Below, piece after piece: positions 1 through 8,234 of a DNA stretch of 59,418 nucleotides (positions are counted from its first letter, which is position 1; each line of letters opens with the position of its first letter). Location of the stretch: positions 1 through 59,418 of the forward strand of contig CAZXAX010000003.1 in NCBI GenBank assembly GCA_964638795.1, in the 5' to 3' direction. The position numbers and the translations under genes are program-made. A model generated the notes under the pieces. That model was not told the DNA's origin and made no database searches. It worked only from the letters and a program-made list of their open reading frames with translations. The DNA is from CAIYHK01 sp964638795 (GTDB lineage Bacteria; Actinomycetota; Acidimicrobiia; Acidimicrobiales; Ilumatobacteraceae).

Positions 1-403
1 CGCGGGTGATCTTGGGTAGCAACTCGAAATAAACGGTCACGACCAAGGTTTCGTCAGTGACATGTTCGCCAGCTTTTGTCCAGTATGCGAGGTGGCTGGC
101 TCGAAAGTCGGCGGCATCATGGTCTCCCTCGGCTTCTGCTTCCGCAAACTCATCGGGAACATCAGCGAACCGCAATACCTCCGCACGGGTGACACGCAGG
201 GTGCCGACGTGTTGGCCCTGGTTGTCGACCATGGCGAGAAGTTCACCCACATGCTCGACTGGTTCTCCCTCGAGTTCGTACTCCGAAAGCAGTCCTGCCG
301 TTGCCCGTTTGTTGCCGTGCAGGACCAGATTGACGAGGTTCTCTCGTGACGGTCCGGGCATACCAAACTCAATGGACCGCAGCCCGTCTACTCGTGGAAA
401 CAC
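1..403 (-). CDS. ASCH-domain protein, 3' end cut by window edge
   Basis: Read on the minus strand from a GTG at 403, the frame stays open to base 1 and gives about 134 residues starting VFPRVDGLRSIEFG. It contains the small ASCH/PUA-like fold pattern: a conserved ATAGLLSEYE stretch near residue 35, then VGELLAMVDNQG, a VTRAEVLRFADVPDEFA segment and the late TLVVTVYFELL strand. ASCH proteins are proposed RNA-binding or RNA-modifying proteins, but the substrate here is unknown. The C-terminus lies outside the window. An internal ATG at 361 is an alternative start, but the upstream residues look like the normal N-terminus of actinobacterial members. It is divergent from the desaturase at 568. 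Confidence 0.7.
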   Translation of the reverse strand, partial: MFPRVDGLRSIEFGMPGPSRENLVNLVLHGNKRATAGLLSEYELEGEPVEHVGELLAMVDNQGQHVGTLRVTRAEVLRFADVPDEFAEAEAEGDHDAADFRASHLAYWTKAGEHVTDETLVVTVYFELLPKITR

Positions 404-567
404 AAGTAGCGAGGATAGGGGGAAGCAGGTCGGTCGCGGAAAGGTTTCCAAACCCAAACGCGGCGTGCCGCCCTTCGGTCACACGAAGCAGTTGAGAGTA
501 TGTGTCGATCCGGACCTGATGCAGGACGACGAGGTGTGGGCTGCTGCGGGAACGGTACGCTCAGACA

Positions 568-1554
568 ATGGACAACCACGCACCTGATCCTGAAGCGCTT
601 GAAGCATTAATGCATGAGCAAGAGGTCGCCAGTGGCGCTGATACTCGTGGTGAGCAGGTGCGCGCGGAGAACCTGATTGCTGCCAAATATTGGGGTGGAA
701 TCGAATACCGAATCATCGCCACGTTTGTTCTCTTTGCTGCCTGCTGGATTGCTGTAATCGTTCTTGGCGTGAACGATGTAGTGCCGTTGTGGGCCGGGCT
801 GATTGTTAATTCCGTCTTCGCGTCGACTTTCTACATGCCGATGCATGAAGCAGTGCACAAGAACATTTGGGGCAAACAAACTCGTGGTCGAAGAATCGAA
901 GATGCAATTGGTGTTCTGTCTTCGATACCAACCGGTATCAATTTCACCGCGCACCGCGCGAGCCACATGCGACATCACGCGTACACAAATGACCCCAAAC
1001 GTGATCCTGATCACTTCACTGAGGGCCACTTAACTGAGTTGCCGAAGAAGTTTTACGGCATGACCATGCTGTATTCCTTTTTGCCATTTTTTGCTCTTAT
1101 CCGACCATTGCGACTTCTTCTGCCAAAGCAACTGCGAAACGTATTAGAAGAGCAGGTTGGAAATCGGGCAGAAGGCAAAGCCCAAATCCGATTCTGGATG
1201 CTCACCACATTGGTTCTCGTTGTGAGTTTCGTAGCGGGCTACGGAGTCGAGGCACTACTTCTGTGGTGGCTTCCGGCACGAATTCAACTCTGCTGGCTGA
1301 TGTTCATCTTTGCCTGGTACCCACATCATCCGGCTCGTGAAACGAGTCGCTATCGACACACTCGGGTCGCCGTGTTCCGTGGCTCTGGTTTGATCATTCG
1401 TGGGCATGATTATCACGCAATGCATCATTTATTTCCACGCGTTGCGCACTATCGACTCAAATCTCTGTGGAGTGATCTCGCTCCTGAGATGGTTGAGCGC
1501 GGCGTCAGAACAGAAGGGCGCGCAGTTGGCGCAACCGGCCCCGTGGTGTGGTGA
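568..1554 (+). CDS. membrane fatty-acid desaturase / carotene-hydroxylase-like di-iron protein
   Basis: A 328-residue integral membrane protein with the three histidine clusters of the membrane di-iron desaturase/hydroxylase superfamily: HEAVH at 93-97, HRASHMRHH at 129-137 and HAMHH at 283-287, with an extra HH at 253-254. Hydrophobic segments lie at about 50-90, 165-185 and 210-250, which is the usual layout. The family oxidises acyl chains or carotenoid rings using O2 and a ferredoxin-type donor. The His spacing alone does not separate a lipid desaturase from a CrtR-type beta-carotene hydroxylase. The microbial rhodopsin 2.8 kb away makes a carotenoid role thinkable, but no other carotenoid gene is in the window. 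It stands alone, between a divergent ASCH gene and a convergent alkylsulfatase. Confidence 0.8.
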   Translation: MDNHAPDPEALEALMHEQEVASGADTRGEQVRAENLIAAKYWGGIEYRIIATFVLFAACWIAVIVLGVNDVVPLWAGLIVNSVFASTFYMPMHEAVHKNIWGKQTRGRRIEDAIGVLSSIPTGINFTAHRASHMRHHAYTNDPKRDPDHFTEGHLTELPKKFYGMTMLYSFLPFFALIRPLRLLLPKQLRNVLEEQVGNRAEGKAQIRFWMLTTLVLVVSFVAGYGVEALLLWWLPARIQLCWLMFIFAWYPHHPARETSRYRHTRVAVFRGSGLIIRGHDYHAMHHLFPRVAHYRLKSLWSDLAPEMVERGVRTEGRAVGATGPVVW

Positions 1555-1594
1555 TTAGCAGCTAGTGAGTTTGCAAACTTTGGGAGCTTGATTT

Positions 1595-3508
1595 TTAGGG
1601 CTCAACTATCGCAAACCCGGTTGCGGTCGTATCCAGATTGGCGAAAATCTGGAGAAGTGAAGTTGCATCACCGTTAATTGTGATGTTGCCTGCACCGAGT
1701 TGATCACCAAAAGTTGTTTGCTGAGTGAGGATGTCAATAAGCAGTGACCGGGCAATCGAGATAGTGGCATTGGCATTCGGAGCGTGTCGACCACGAACGC
1801 TGAACAATGTGCGATGCGAAAGCCCCAGTAGCCAAAGATTGTCCGGCGTTTCCGCTAGATCGGGGAATATCCAGTTGACGAGCACACTAAGTCCGCCGAC
1901 GTCTTCACTCTTCAAACGCACCGAAATCGTGTCAAAGATCTGCTCTACCGTCATCGCCACAAGAATTCCGCGAGCACGTGCTACGCCGCCCGAAAGGTCC
2001 GGATAGCCGTGGCGCAACTCCTGTGCGCCCATTAGGTATGCATTGCGAAACGTAGATGATTCACTCTGGTAGCCAAGCTGTTCAAACATGTCTGCTTGCA
2101 ATGCACGTGCCTCTGCATTGGACGGATCGGCAAACACAAGGTGATTAATTAGTTCAACACCCCATCTGTAGTCGCCAGCATCTGCAGCGGCACGCCCTGC
2201 CTCTAACACACGATCAGCACCACCAGCGAGATCCACATACCTTTGTCCCACTTCGGTCGGCGGAAGTTTGTTGAGGTTTGCTGGGTTGCCGTCATACCAA
2301 CTCAAATACCGCTGATAAACAGCTTTTGAGTTGTGCACGAGATCCCCGTAGTAGCCGTGGGTGTGTTCGTGAGCGAGAAAATCATCTGGCAACTCAAGAG
2401 CAGAGGCGATTTCAGTTGGCACGTAACCCTTGTTTGCAAGACGCATAGTTTGGTCATGCATCCATTTGTATAGATCGCGCTGTAATTCCAGGAATTGGCG
2501 AGCATCATCGGCGCCCCAGCGGGGCCAGTTGTGTGAGGTGAAGACGATCTCGGTCTTTGAGCCAAAGATCTCAATTGCTTCGTTGATGTATTTGGACCAT
2601 CGCAAAGCATTGCGCACCAATGCGCCACGAATCGGAATCAGATTGTGCATTGTGTGCGAGCAGTTCTCGGCCATGCACAATGCGTTGAAGTCAGGGAAGA
2701 AGAAGTTCATCTCTGCTGGTGCTTCGGTTTCTGGTGTCAACTGGAATACAACTCGGACACCGTCGATTTCCAAAGATTCCCCCGTGAATGTGATGTCACG
2801 AGTTGGGGCAATCAATGTGTTTGGGCCCATTGGGATCGCATTGCCCAAGCCGCAATCAACATGCGCACGGGGGCCAGGCGGGAGTAATGGTCCGAACTGG
2901 TAAAGAGCGCGGCGCCCCATGGCTGGGCCGGCAATTACATTCTCGCCAACGACTTCGTGAAGGAAACCTTCTGGTGCAATCACCTCGCACTTTCCGCAGT
3001 CGACTTCTGACTGTGAAGTCACGCCAAGCACACCGCCAAAATGATCGGCGTGCGAGTGTGTGTAAATCACAGCGACAACTGGCCGGTGACCTAGGTGTTC
3101 GGTAACGAGATCGTAAGCGGCGCGAGCAGTCGCTTCAACTGTAAGAGGATCGACAACAATCCAGCCGGTGTCACTCTTTATGAAAGTGATATTTGAAATG
3201 TCGTATCCACGCACTTGCCAGATACCATCACACACTTCAAACAACCCGTGATTGGTATTCAGTTGTGCATGTCGCCAAAGATTTGGGTGCACTGTGTCTG
3301 GTGGGGCACTGTTCAAGAATCCATAATCACCCACATCGGTGACACGACGACCCTCGGGGTCAACTATGCGAGTGTCTGCAAGTGCTGCGATAAAGCCTCT
3401 TTTGGCGCGGGTGAAATCTTCTGGATCGAGGGGCGTTGCGGCTCGCGAATTCTTTGCGCGCGTGTAGTCACTCGCTGGTTTTGAGGACAGATCCACTTCG
3501 TTCTGCAT
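1595..3508 (-). CDS. alkylsulfatase (SdsA/BDS1-like metallo-beta-lactamase-fold hydrolase)
   Basis: A 637-residue protein with the three-part build of SDS hydrolases: an N-terminal metallo-beta-lactamase domain with the zinc motif THSHADHFGG (H151, H153, D155, H156), a helical dimerisation domain at about 380-510, and a C-terminal SCP2-like domain that would hold the alkyl chain. The family cleaves alkyl sulfate esters to alcohol and sulfate, giving access to surfactant-type carbon and sulfur. Characterised homologues are often exported, but no signal peptide is visible after the ATG at 3508, so this copy may be cytoplasmic. It is a single gene convergent with the desaturase. The fold is certain; the exact substrate is inferred. 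Confidence 0.88.
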   Translation of the reverse strand: MQNEVDLSSKPASDYTRAKNSRAATPLDPEDFTRAKRGFIAALADTRIVDPEGRRVTDVGDYGFLNSAPPDTVHPNLWRHAQLNTNHGLFEVCDGIWQVRGYDISNITFIKSDTGWIVVDPLTVEATARAAYDLVTEHLGHRPVVAVIYTHSHADHFGGVLGVTSQSEVDCGKCEVIAPEGFLHEVVGENVIAGPAMGRRALYQFGPLLPPGPRAHVDCGLGNAIPMGPNTLIAPTRDITFTGESLEIDGVRVVFQLTPETEAPAEMNFFFPDFNALCMAENCSHTMHNLIPIRGALVRNALRWSKYINEAIEIFGSKTEIVFTSHNWPRWGADDARQFLELQRDLYKWMHDQTMRLANKGYVPTEIASALELPDDFLAHEHTHGYYGDLVHNSKAVYQRYLSWYDGNPANLNKLPPTEVGQRYVDLAGGADRVLEAGRAAADAGDYRWGVELINHLVFADPSNAEARALQADMFEQLGYQSESSTFRNAYLMGAQELRHGYPDLSGGVARARGILVAMTVEQIFDTISVRLKSEDVGGLSVLVNWIFPDLAETPDNLWLLGLSHRTLFSVRGRHAPNANATISIARSLLIDILTQQTTFGDQLGAGNITINGDATSLLQIFANLDTTATGFAIVEP

Positions 3509-3589
3509 TACCGAACTTTAGGCACCAATCATTTACTGGTGGCGTATCGCTTAGCCTGATTGGATCATGAATCACGTTTCCGATAGCCG

Positions 3590-4240
3590 ATGACTGACCG
3601 CATCACAGTGCGACGTGGCGCCGACCATGCTTTTTATGAGCGAGTTGAAATCCTGCGCATTCTCGAAGCCGGTCTAATTGCTCATGTAGCCGCTCAAACC
3701 AAAGATGGACCATTGGTATTGCCGATGGCTTACGGTGTGCATGAAAACTTCATGTATCTACATGGCGCGCTAGCAAATGCACTGCTCAAATCGTCTACCG
3801 ACAGTGAAATCTGCGCCACAGTCACCATCGTTGATGGTCTGGTGCTTGCAAAGACTGCGTTCAACCACTCAATGAACTACCGCAGTGTGGTTATACGCGG
3901 GTCAGGGCGCGTAGTGACTGATCGTCATGAACAATTAGTTGCTCTGCGCGCTATTACTGATCACGTTGCTCCGCTATGGGATACAACTCGTGAACTCACG
4001 GAAAATGAAATTCGTGCGACTCGTGTTGTTGCGTTGCCTCTTACTGAAATGTCGGCAAAGATTCGTTCCGGTGGCGCAACTAATGACCCCGAAGATGCAG
4101 ACATCCCCTTCTGGAGCGGGCATGTGCCGATTTACTCAAGGTTCGGCGATCCAATTCAAAACTCAGATGCGCTTGGTGAAATGCCTGCAGTGGTGGCACG
4201 ACTTTCAGGCTTGGACGCATATAACCGACAAGAGACATGA
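3590..4240 (+). CDS. pyridoxamine-5'-phosphate-oxidase-like FMN-binding protein
   Basis: A 216-residue protein of the split-barrel flavin-binding group (Pyridox_ox_2 type). It opens with a basic RRGADHAFYERVEILRIL segment and contains the family patterns LIAHVAAQ, VLPMAYGVHENFMYLHGALA (about 44-63) and NYRSVVIRGSGRVV near residue 97. Such proteins bind FMN, F420 or haem and reduce diverse substrates; none is known to make PLP, so pdxH is not claimed. The ATG at 3590 is the first plausible start after the divergent alkylsulfatase gene. A strong hairpin follows its stop codon and separates it from the convergent rhodopsin gene. Confidence 0.75.
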   Translation: MTDRITVRRGADHAFYERVEILRILEAGLIAHVAAQTKDGPLVLPMAYGVHENFMYLHGALANALLKSSTDSEICATVTIVDGLVLAKTAFNHSMNYRSVVIRGSGRVVTDRHEQLVALRAITDHVAPLWDTTRELTENEIRATRVVALPLTEMSAKIRSGGATNDPEDADIPFWSGHVPIYSRFGDPIQNSDALGEMPAVVARLSGLDAYNRQET

Positions 4241-4241
4241 C

Positions 4242-4294
4242 AAAGGGCCCACCGCAACACTCGACAACGCGAGTACAACGATGGGCCCCTTTTA
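4242..4294. terminator. bidirectional terminator between PNPOx-like gene and rhodopsin gene
   Basis: An inverted repeat has arms AAAGGGCCCA (4242-4251) and TGGGCCCCTTT (4282-4292) around a 30-base loop that contains a second small stem (ACTCG/CGAGT). A-rich bases precede it and TTTT follows, so it can act in both directions between two convergent genes. Confidence 0.75.
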
Positions 4295-4305
4295 AGTCAG
4301 GTAAG

Positions 4306-5010
4306 TCAGGAAGGTTCGTTTGCTGAACGTGCCTTTGCGATTGCAAGAATCGCGAGTCCGTATCCTGCCTTGGCGGTGATGTCGGCAATTGTGTAGCCGA
4401 GCTGACGCGCAGTCTCAGCACCATCGTGTGGGTATTCGAAGAACACTGGGAACAGATAGGTGATCGGGTAGACACACCATGTGACCAACAGAATGCGTGT
4501 TGCATTGGTGATCAATGCGGCGATACCAGCTGACTCACGTGCTTTCACTGCCTTCAATTCGCCCACGAGCACATACAGGATGTACACGAACGGGATCATT
4601 GCAAGCACCCAGAAGAGCCACTTGGTTCCATCATCGGTTGAAACTTCTCCCGGGTAGCCGAGTGCAACCATGAGTGCAGTTGCAGGCACGAGAGTTGTCA
4701 TTAATGACCGACGCCGTTCTGGCGATGTTCCAAGAACAATCAACAGTTCAACGATCAGCAACGGGACCGTGATTAGCCAGTCGGCGTAGCGGTAGCCTTC
4801 GTTTACTTGTCCTTCTGACCACCCACTCCAGATTCGGTAGTAGTGGTAGCCGGCAATGCCGACGACCACGGCCGAAGCCGCAACAGATGATCGATACTTC
4901 TTGGCGACAGATGAAATCTGGGTCAAGAAATAGACGAATGCGCCCAACATAACGGCGGTGCCAAACGAGAGCGCGTTGTAGACCAAGAGATCCAGGTCTG
5001 GATTTTCCAT
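4306..5010 (-). CDS. microbial rhodopsin, predicted outward proton pump
   Basis: A 234-residue seven-helix retinal protein. Helix C carries D77-T81-E88, the DTE spacing of proteorhodopsin proton pumps (acceptor, Thr, donor). H56 matches the conserved helix B histidine that pairs with the acceptor. K214 in ADITAKAGYG is the retinal Schiff-base lysine. L85 sits at the spectral-tuning site where Leu usually gives green absorption. Aligning helix E on the YILYVL anchor puts W134 where carotenoid-antenna rhodopsins have Gly, so a xanthorhodopsin-type antenna looks unlikely. A GAGGAA ribosome site lies 9-14 bases before the ATG at 5010. It would give light-driven proton-motive force in the cytoplasmic membrane. 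No retinal synthesis gene lies nearby. Confidence 0.93.
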   Translation of the reverse strand: MENPDLDLLVYNALSFGTAVMLGAFVYFLTQISSVAKKYRSSVAASAVVVGIAGYHYYRIWSGWSEGQVNEGYRYADWLITVPLLIVELLIVLGTSPERRRSLMTTLVPATALMVALGYPGEVSTDDGTKWLFWVLAMIPFVYILYVLVGELKAVKARESAGIAALITNATRILLVTWCVYPITYLFPVFFEYPHDGAETARQLGYTIADITAKAGYGLAILAIAKARSANEPS

Positions 5011-5083
5011 TGTTATTATTCCTCACTGATTGAAACGCCGATCCAACAGACTCGGCGGGTTGAACTACCACTTTCCTGAGGTC

Positions 5084-5104
5084 GGGGACACCAGTGGAGA
5101 CCCC
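5084..5104. promoter_or_regulatory. imperfect palindrome in the rhodopsin 5' region
   Basis: GGGGACACCA and TGGAGACCCC flank a central G, forming a 21-base dyad with two mismatched pairs, 74 bases before the rhodopsin ATG. It could be a regulator site or an RNA hairpin in the leader. No matching copy was noticed elsewhere in the window. Confidence 0.3.
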
Positions 5105-5159
5105 TTATCGGAAACTTTACAGATCAATTGAGGTCGTTCGGTGCGACCACCAAGCCAGA

Positions 5160-6620
5160 TCAGGCCAAGAAGTTGCGGAATTGCCAAGGATCTTCGAGGT
5201 CTAACCCGTCTGATTCGCTACCAAATGCTGGGAAAAGGTCGTTCCGGTCGCGCAGTGGCGTCCAATCGGTCGGCCCAGAGTGCATTGAGCCGAGATAAGG
5301 CGTTGCAACCCTCAAGACGTCCTCCCACGGAAGATCGTCTGGAACACGGACACCTTCATTGGGATTGTTGATCATCCAGGTGACCGCACCAACGATTGAC
5401 GCGGCTACTTGCAAGGTTGTTGCACTCTGATGAGGAAGCGCTGCGCGTGCCTCCTCAATTGAAAGCAACGAACCAGTCCACCAACCCGTGTAGTCGTGGC
5501 CAAGTAGCAAAACGCCAAGCTCGTCGCGACCACTGATGATCTCGTCATTCAAGATGCGCTGTCGCGGTTGCATCTCCCAGTCGCGCATCAACAACTCGTG
5601 CACGCTCAGGACTCCAACATCGCTTGGGCAGTATGCATAGTGAACAGTTGGGCGGTAAATGGCATTGCCGTGGCCGTCCCAAACGGTCAGGTGATCGCTC
5701 ATTGTGAATGCTTCACCGTGACGAATGACCATGCCGCGAATCTCTCCGCAGGGCACCCACGAACGCACCCAAGTAAGCATTCCTGGTTTGGAGATGCAGA
5801 TCTGGTTGCCAGGGCCTTCACCGGTGTGGGCTAGTGCGTTATTAGGCATGCGCTTTTCGTGCGTGCCCCAACCCATTTCTGCTGGTGCCACACCTTCTTC
5901 GTAGAAGCCCTCAACGGACCAAGTGTTTACAAACTCATTGACTTCTTTCGGGCGATCAGTGATTTGCGTGTCGCGCTCACTGATGTGAATCACCTTTGTG
6001 CCAGTCAGATGTGCAAGTTCGTTGTAGGCGCGGGATGCAAGCGCCGACTCAAGACCCTGCTTGCGGTCGCCAGCGCGTCCATCCTGCAAAATCTTCGTTG
6101 CGATCTCTGTAAGCGCCTGCTTGGCGAAATGAGACACGAGACCCGGGTTCGCACCGTGTTCCACAACTGCTGATGCACCCTTGTTGTCGCCCCAAGAATT
6201 GATCAAGCGGCGCATTTTCATGTGACGTACATAAAGAGTGCGGTCACGTGGATCGGTGATCGCCATGTCGTAGTACGGATCCCAAACTTCAACAGATGTG
6301 TTGAGATAGCGCACGTTATGGTCACGGCACCACTGAAGGATCACATTGCAGTCAATGTTCCAAGCGAGATCAAGCAACATGTCGCCACTGCCAACCCGCG
6401 CCGACAAGACAGCGTCGATGTTTTCGGGTGTGATGCGTTCCTGTTCATAGACGACACCTTTGGCAATCAGATCTGCCACACGATGCCGATTGTCAACAAA
6501 GTCAAGAATTCGCAACTGTTCGGGCTTGAATCCAAGATCGCGCACGAGGAGTGGAGCGGTGCACTGTGCCACCGATCCGCAACCCAATATGAGCACGCGT
6601 CCAGGACGCGCGGCGCTCAA
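5160..6620 (-). CDS. hss: homospermidine synthase
   Basis: A 486-residue protein of the saccharopine-dehydrogenase-like family that makes homospermidine from putrescine units in an NAD-dependent reaction. The N-terminal Rossmann fold shows VLILGCGSVAQCTAPLL (8-24). It is followed by the typical DLAWNIDCNVILQWC and YLNTSVEVWDPY segments and the catalytic-domain stretch EHGANPGLVSHFAK. The length matches bacterial members (about 470-490). The start is a TTG at 6620 whose bases overlap the TGA of the upstream small ORF (TTGA), indicating translational coupling. It implies homospermidine as a major polyamine. It is the last gene of a two-gene unit preceded by a structured leader. Confidence 0.9.
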   Translation of the reverse strand: MSAARPGRVLILGCGSVAQCTAPLLVRDLGFKPEQLRILDFVDNRHRVADLIAKGVVYEQERITPENIDAVLSARVGSGDMLLDLAWNIDCNVILQWCRDHNVRYLNTSVEVWDPYYDMAITDPRDRTLYVRHMKMRRLINSWGDNKGASAVVEHGANPGLVSHFAKQALTEIATKILQDGRAGDRKQGLESALASRAYNELAHLTGTKVIHISERDTQITDRPKEVNEFVNTWSVEGFYEEGVAPAEMGWGTHEKRMPNNALAHTGEGPGNQICISKPGMLTWVRSWVPCGEIRGMVIRHGEAFTMSDHLTVWDGHGNAIYRPTVHYAYCPSDVGVLSVHELLMRDWEMQPRQRILNDEIISGRDELGVLLLGHDYTGWWTGSLLSIEEARAALPHQSATTLQVAASIVGAVTWMINNPNEGVRVPDDLPWEDVLRVATPYLGSMHSGPTDWTPLRDRNDLFPAFGSESDGLDLEDPWQFRNFLA

Positions 6621-6790
6621 ACTATCGAGCTTTCTACTGAACCCGATGCAACACTGCTATCGAGAAATTCTTCTAATTCGGTGTTGAACTCTGATTCTGT
6701 TGGAACCAGAAACTGCTGCCAGTCGTAAGGGAGTCCCTTACGACCTGCGGTAGCAGTGCCGTCGATACCGTCATTTATGACATGAGCCAT
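6617..6790 (-). CDS. small ORF (57 aa) coupled to homospermidine synthase
   Basis: I do not recognise this protein. The ATG at 6790 has a near-ideal ribosome site GGAGG (6802-6798) seven bases upstream, and its TGA overlaps the TTG start of hss, so translation of the two is probably coupled. The product is acidic at its C-terminal half (TESEFNTELEEFLDSS), has a central GRKGLPYDWQQF segment and no membrane helix or signal peptide. It may be a leader ORF whose translation controls hss or a genuine small protein. The same frame is open back to 6928, but that extension runs through a structured RNA and has no comparable ribosome site. Confidence 0.6.
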   Translation of the reverse strand: MAHVINDGIDGTATAGRKGLPYDWQQFLVPTESEFNTELEEFLDSSVASGSVESSIV

Positions 6791-6796
6791 GTGAAC

Positions 6797-6958
6797 GCCT
6801 CCGATGGAGAAGGGTTCGCCCGTGGCGGGTATCGCACGTCGTTGCAAAGCGCCCGGTACGTACGAAGATTTCGCTCGGTGCAGATCCGTTGTGGGTAGGT
6901 CCTTTCTGGCCGAGAGGGTCTCGGACACAGGATGACAAACCTACATACTCAGCAACGG
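6797..6958 (-). promoter_or_regulatory. structured 5' leader upstream of the small ORF and hss
   Basis: The minus-strand RNA can fold into a long nested stem: CCGUUG (6958-6953) with CAACGG (6891-6886), GUAGGU (6944-6939) with ACCUAC (6900-6895), CCU (6931-6929) with AGG (6903-6901), capped by CCGAGA (6924-6919) with UCUCGG (6915-6910). Downstream come a CCCG/CGGG hairpin (6829-6819) and a CUCC/GGAG hairpin (6809-6799) that covers the ribosome site of the small ORF. The architecture is that of a cis-regulatory leader with ribosome-site masking. I could not match it to any riboswitch consensus I know. Confidence 0.5.
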
Positions 6959-7058
6959 TGAACACGCATCTTTCTGAGGGTCGGCGAGTGAAATTTAGGT
7001 AACGAGCCGAATTGGCCGACACCCTGTACGGTTAACAGCAAATGTTTGAGCCCCTCGC

Positions 7059-8234
7059 ATGACCCGTAGTCATTCCCCCTCGACCGGTTTCGCGGCACTT
7101 GGAGTACCCGATTTTGTCGATGCCGGCCTTTCCGCAGCTGGATTTTCTGAGCCGTTCGCAATCCAAGTGCAGGCAATTCCAGTGGCACTTACTGGGCGCG
7201 ATCTGTGTGGCCGTGCGCGCACGGGGTCGGGCAAAACCCTGGCGTTTGGGGTGCCGATGATCGCCCGCATCGATGCAGGTGCCAAACCATCGCGCCCACA
7301 TGGCCTCATCCTCGTGCCGACCCGCGAGCTAGCAGTGCAAGTAGCCGAGGTGCTTGAGCCGATCGCAAAAGCCTGCGATCGCCGAGTACTCGCTGTTTAC
7401 GGCGGTGCGTCGCGACAAACCCAGGTCGACAAATTGGAAAAGGGCGTTGAGATTGTCGCTGCCACTCCGTTGCGACTAATCGACCTTATGAAGTCCGGCG
7501 AAATTGATCTTGGAGGACTGCAAGTTGTGGTGCTCGATGAAGCTGACCGTATGGCCGATGAAGGGTTCACCCCGCAGGTTGAGTGGATCCTTCGCCATGT
7601 GAAGCAACCGCATCAGACGATGCTGTTCTCGGCCACGCTCGATGGTCAGGTGGGCAACCTGCGCGCGCGATATATGACTGATCCAGATGAAGTCTCAATT
7701 GACGCACCAACAGACACCGTTGGAACCATGCATCACTTGTTTCTTGCGGTCCATCACATGGACAAGAACAAGGTTGTGCACTCCATTGCGACTTCGAACG
7801 GTAAGACCGTGGTGTTCTGCGACACGAAACGAGAATGCGACAAAGTTGCTAATGCTCTTCAGGATCTTGGTTCGAATGCAGCAGCAATTCACGGTGATCT
7901 TCCCCAGAGTTCACGCGAACGCGCGTTGAAGCAATTCACCGATGGCAAATTGGACGTCCTGGTCGCTACTGACGTAGCCGCACGAGGGATCGACATTGAC
8001 GACATTGCAGTCGTCGTGCATTACGTGCCGCCGATTGATCCAAAGAACTACCTGCATCGCTCTGGTCGCACCGCGCGCGCTGGGCGCGACGGCTGGGCAG
8101 TAACCCTCGCTGAATACAACCAACACACGACCGTGCGAATCATTCAGCGGGCGTTGCGTCTTGCAAATGACGCACCAATTGAAGTGTTCTCAAATGACGT
8201 TCGTTTGCGTCATTTGCCTGACTTCAAAGTGTGA
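7059..8234 (+). CDS. DEAD-box ATP-dependent RNA helicase
   Basis: A 391-residue two-domain RecA-like helicase. Visible motifs are a Q-like segment before Walker A, ARTGSGKT (53-60), PTRE (87-90), DEAD (160-163), SAT (191-193), and in domain 2 ATDVAARGIDIDD and RSGRTARAG. It lacks a long C-terminal extension, so it resembles compact RhlE/DbpA-type proteins that remodel RNA or ribosome precursors. Motif Ib reads TPLRL (136-140), where nearly all family members have TPGRL. The ATG at 7059 gives a normal N-terminus. The gene is divergent from the hss leader, so the roughly 100 bases before it hold promoters for both directions. Confidence 0.9.
   Translation: MTRSHSPSTGFAALGVPDFVDAGLSAAGFSEPFAIQVQAIPVALTGRDLCGRARTGSGKTLAFGVPMIARIDAGAKPSRPHGLILVPTRELAVQVAEVLEPIAKACDRRVLAVYGGASRQTQVDKLEKGVEIVAATPLRLIDLMKSGEIDLGGLQVVVLDEADRMADEGFTPQVEWILRHVKQPHQTMLFSATLDGQVGNLRARYMTDPDEVSIDAPTDTVGTMHHLFLAVHHMDKNKVVHSIATSNGKTVVFCDTKRECDKVANALQDLGSNAAAIHGDLPQSSRERALKQFTDGKLDVLVATDVAARGIDIDDIAVVVHYVPPIDPKNYLHRSGRTARAGRDGWAVTLAEYNQHTTVRIIQRALRLANDAPIEVFSNDVRLRHLPDFKV

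Noticed and set aside
57..587. Plus-strand open frame of 176 codons at the left edge
   Set aside because: The minus-strand frame over the same bases encodes a recognisable ASCH domain; the plus-strand translation is low-complexity and unlike any family.
568..1554. Calling the desaturase a carotenoid hydroxylase on the strength of the rhodopsin neighbour
   Set aside because: The histidine motifs do not separate the two functions, the two genes are 2.8 kb apart, not adjacent, and the rhodopsin itself seems to lack an antenna site.
6791..6928. N-terminal extension of the small ORF before hss to 103 codons
   Set aside because: The extension runs through the nested stems of the leader and lacks a ribosome site, while the ATG at 6790 has a very good one.
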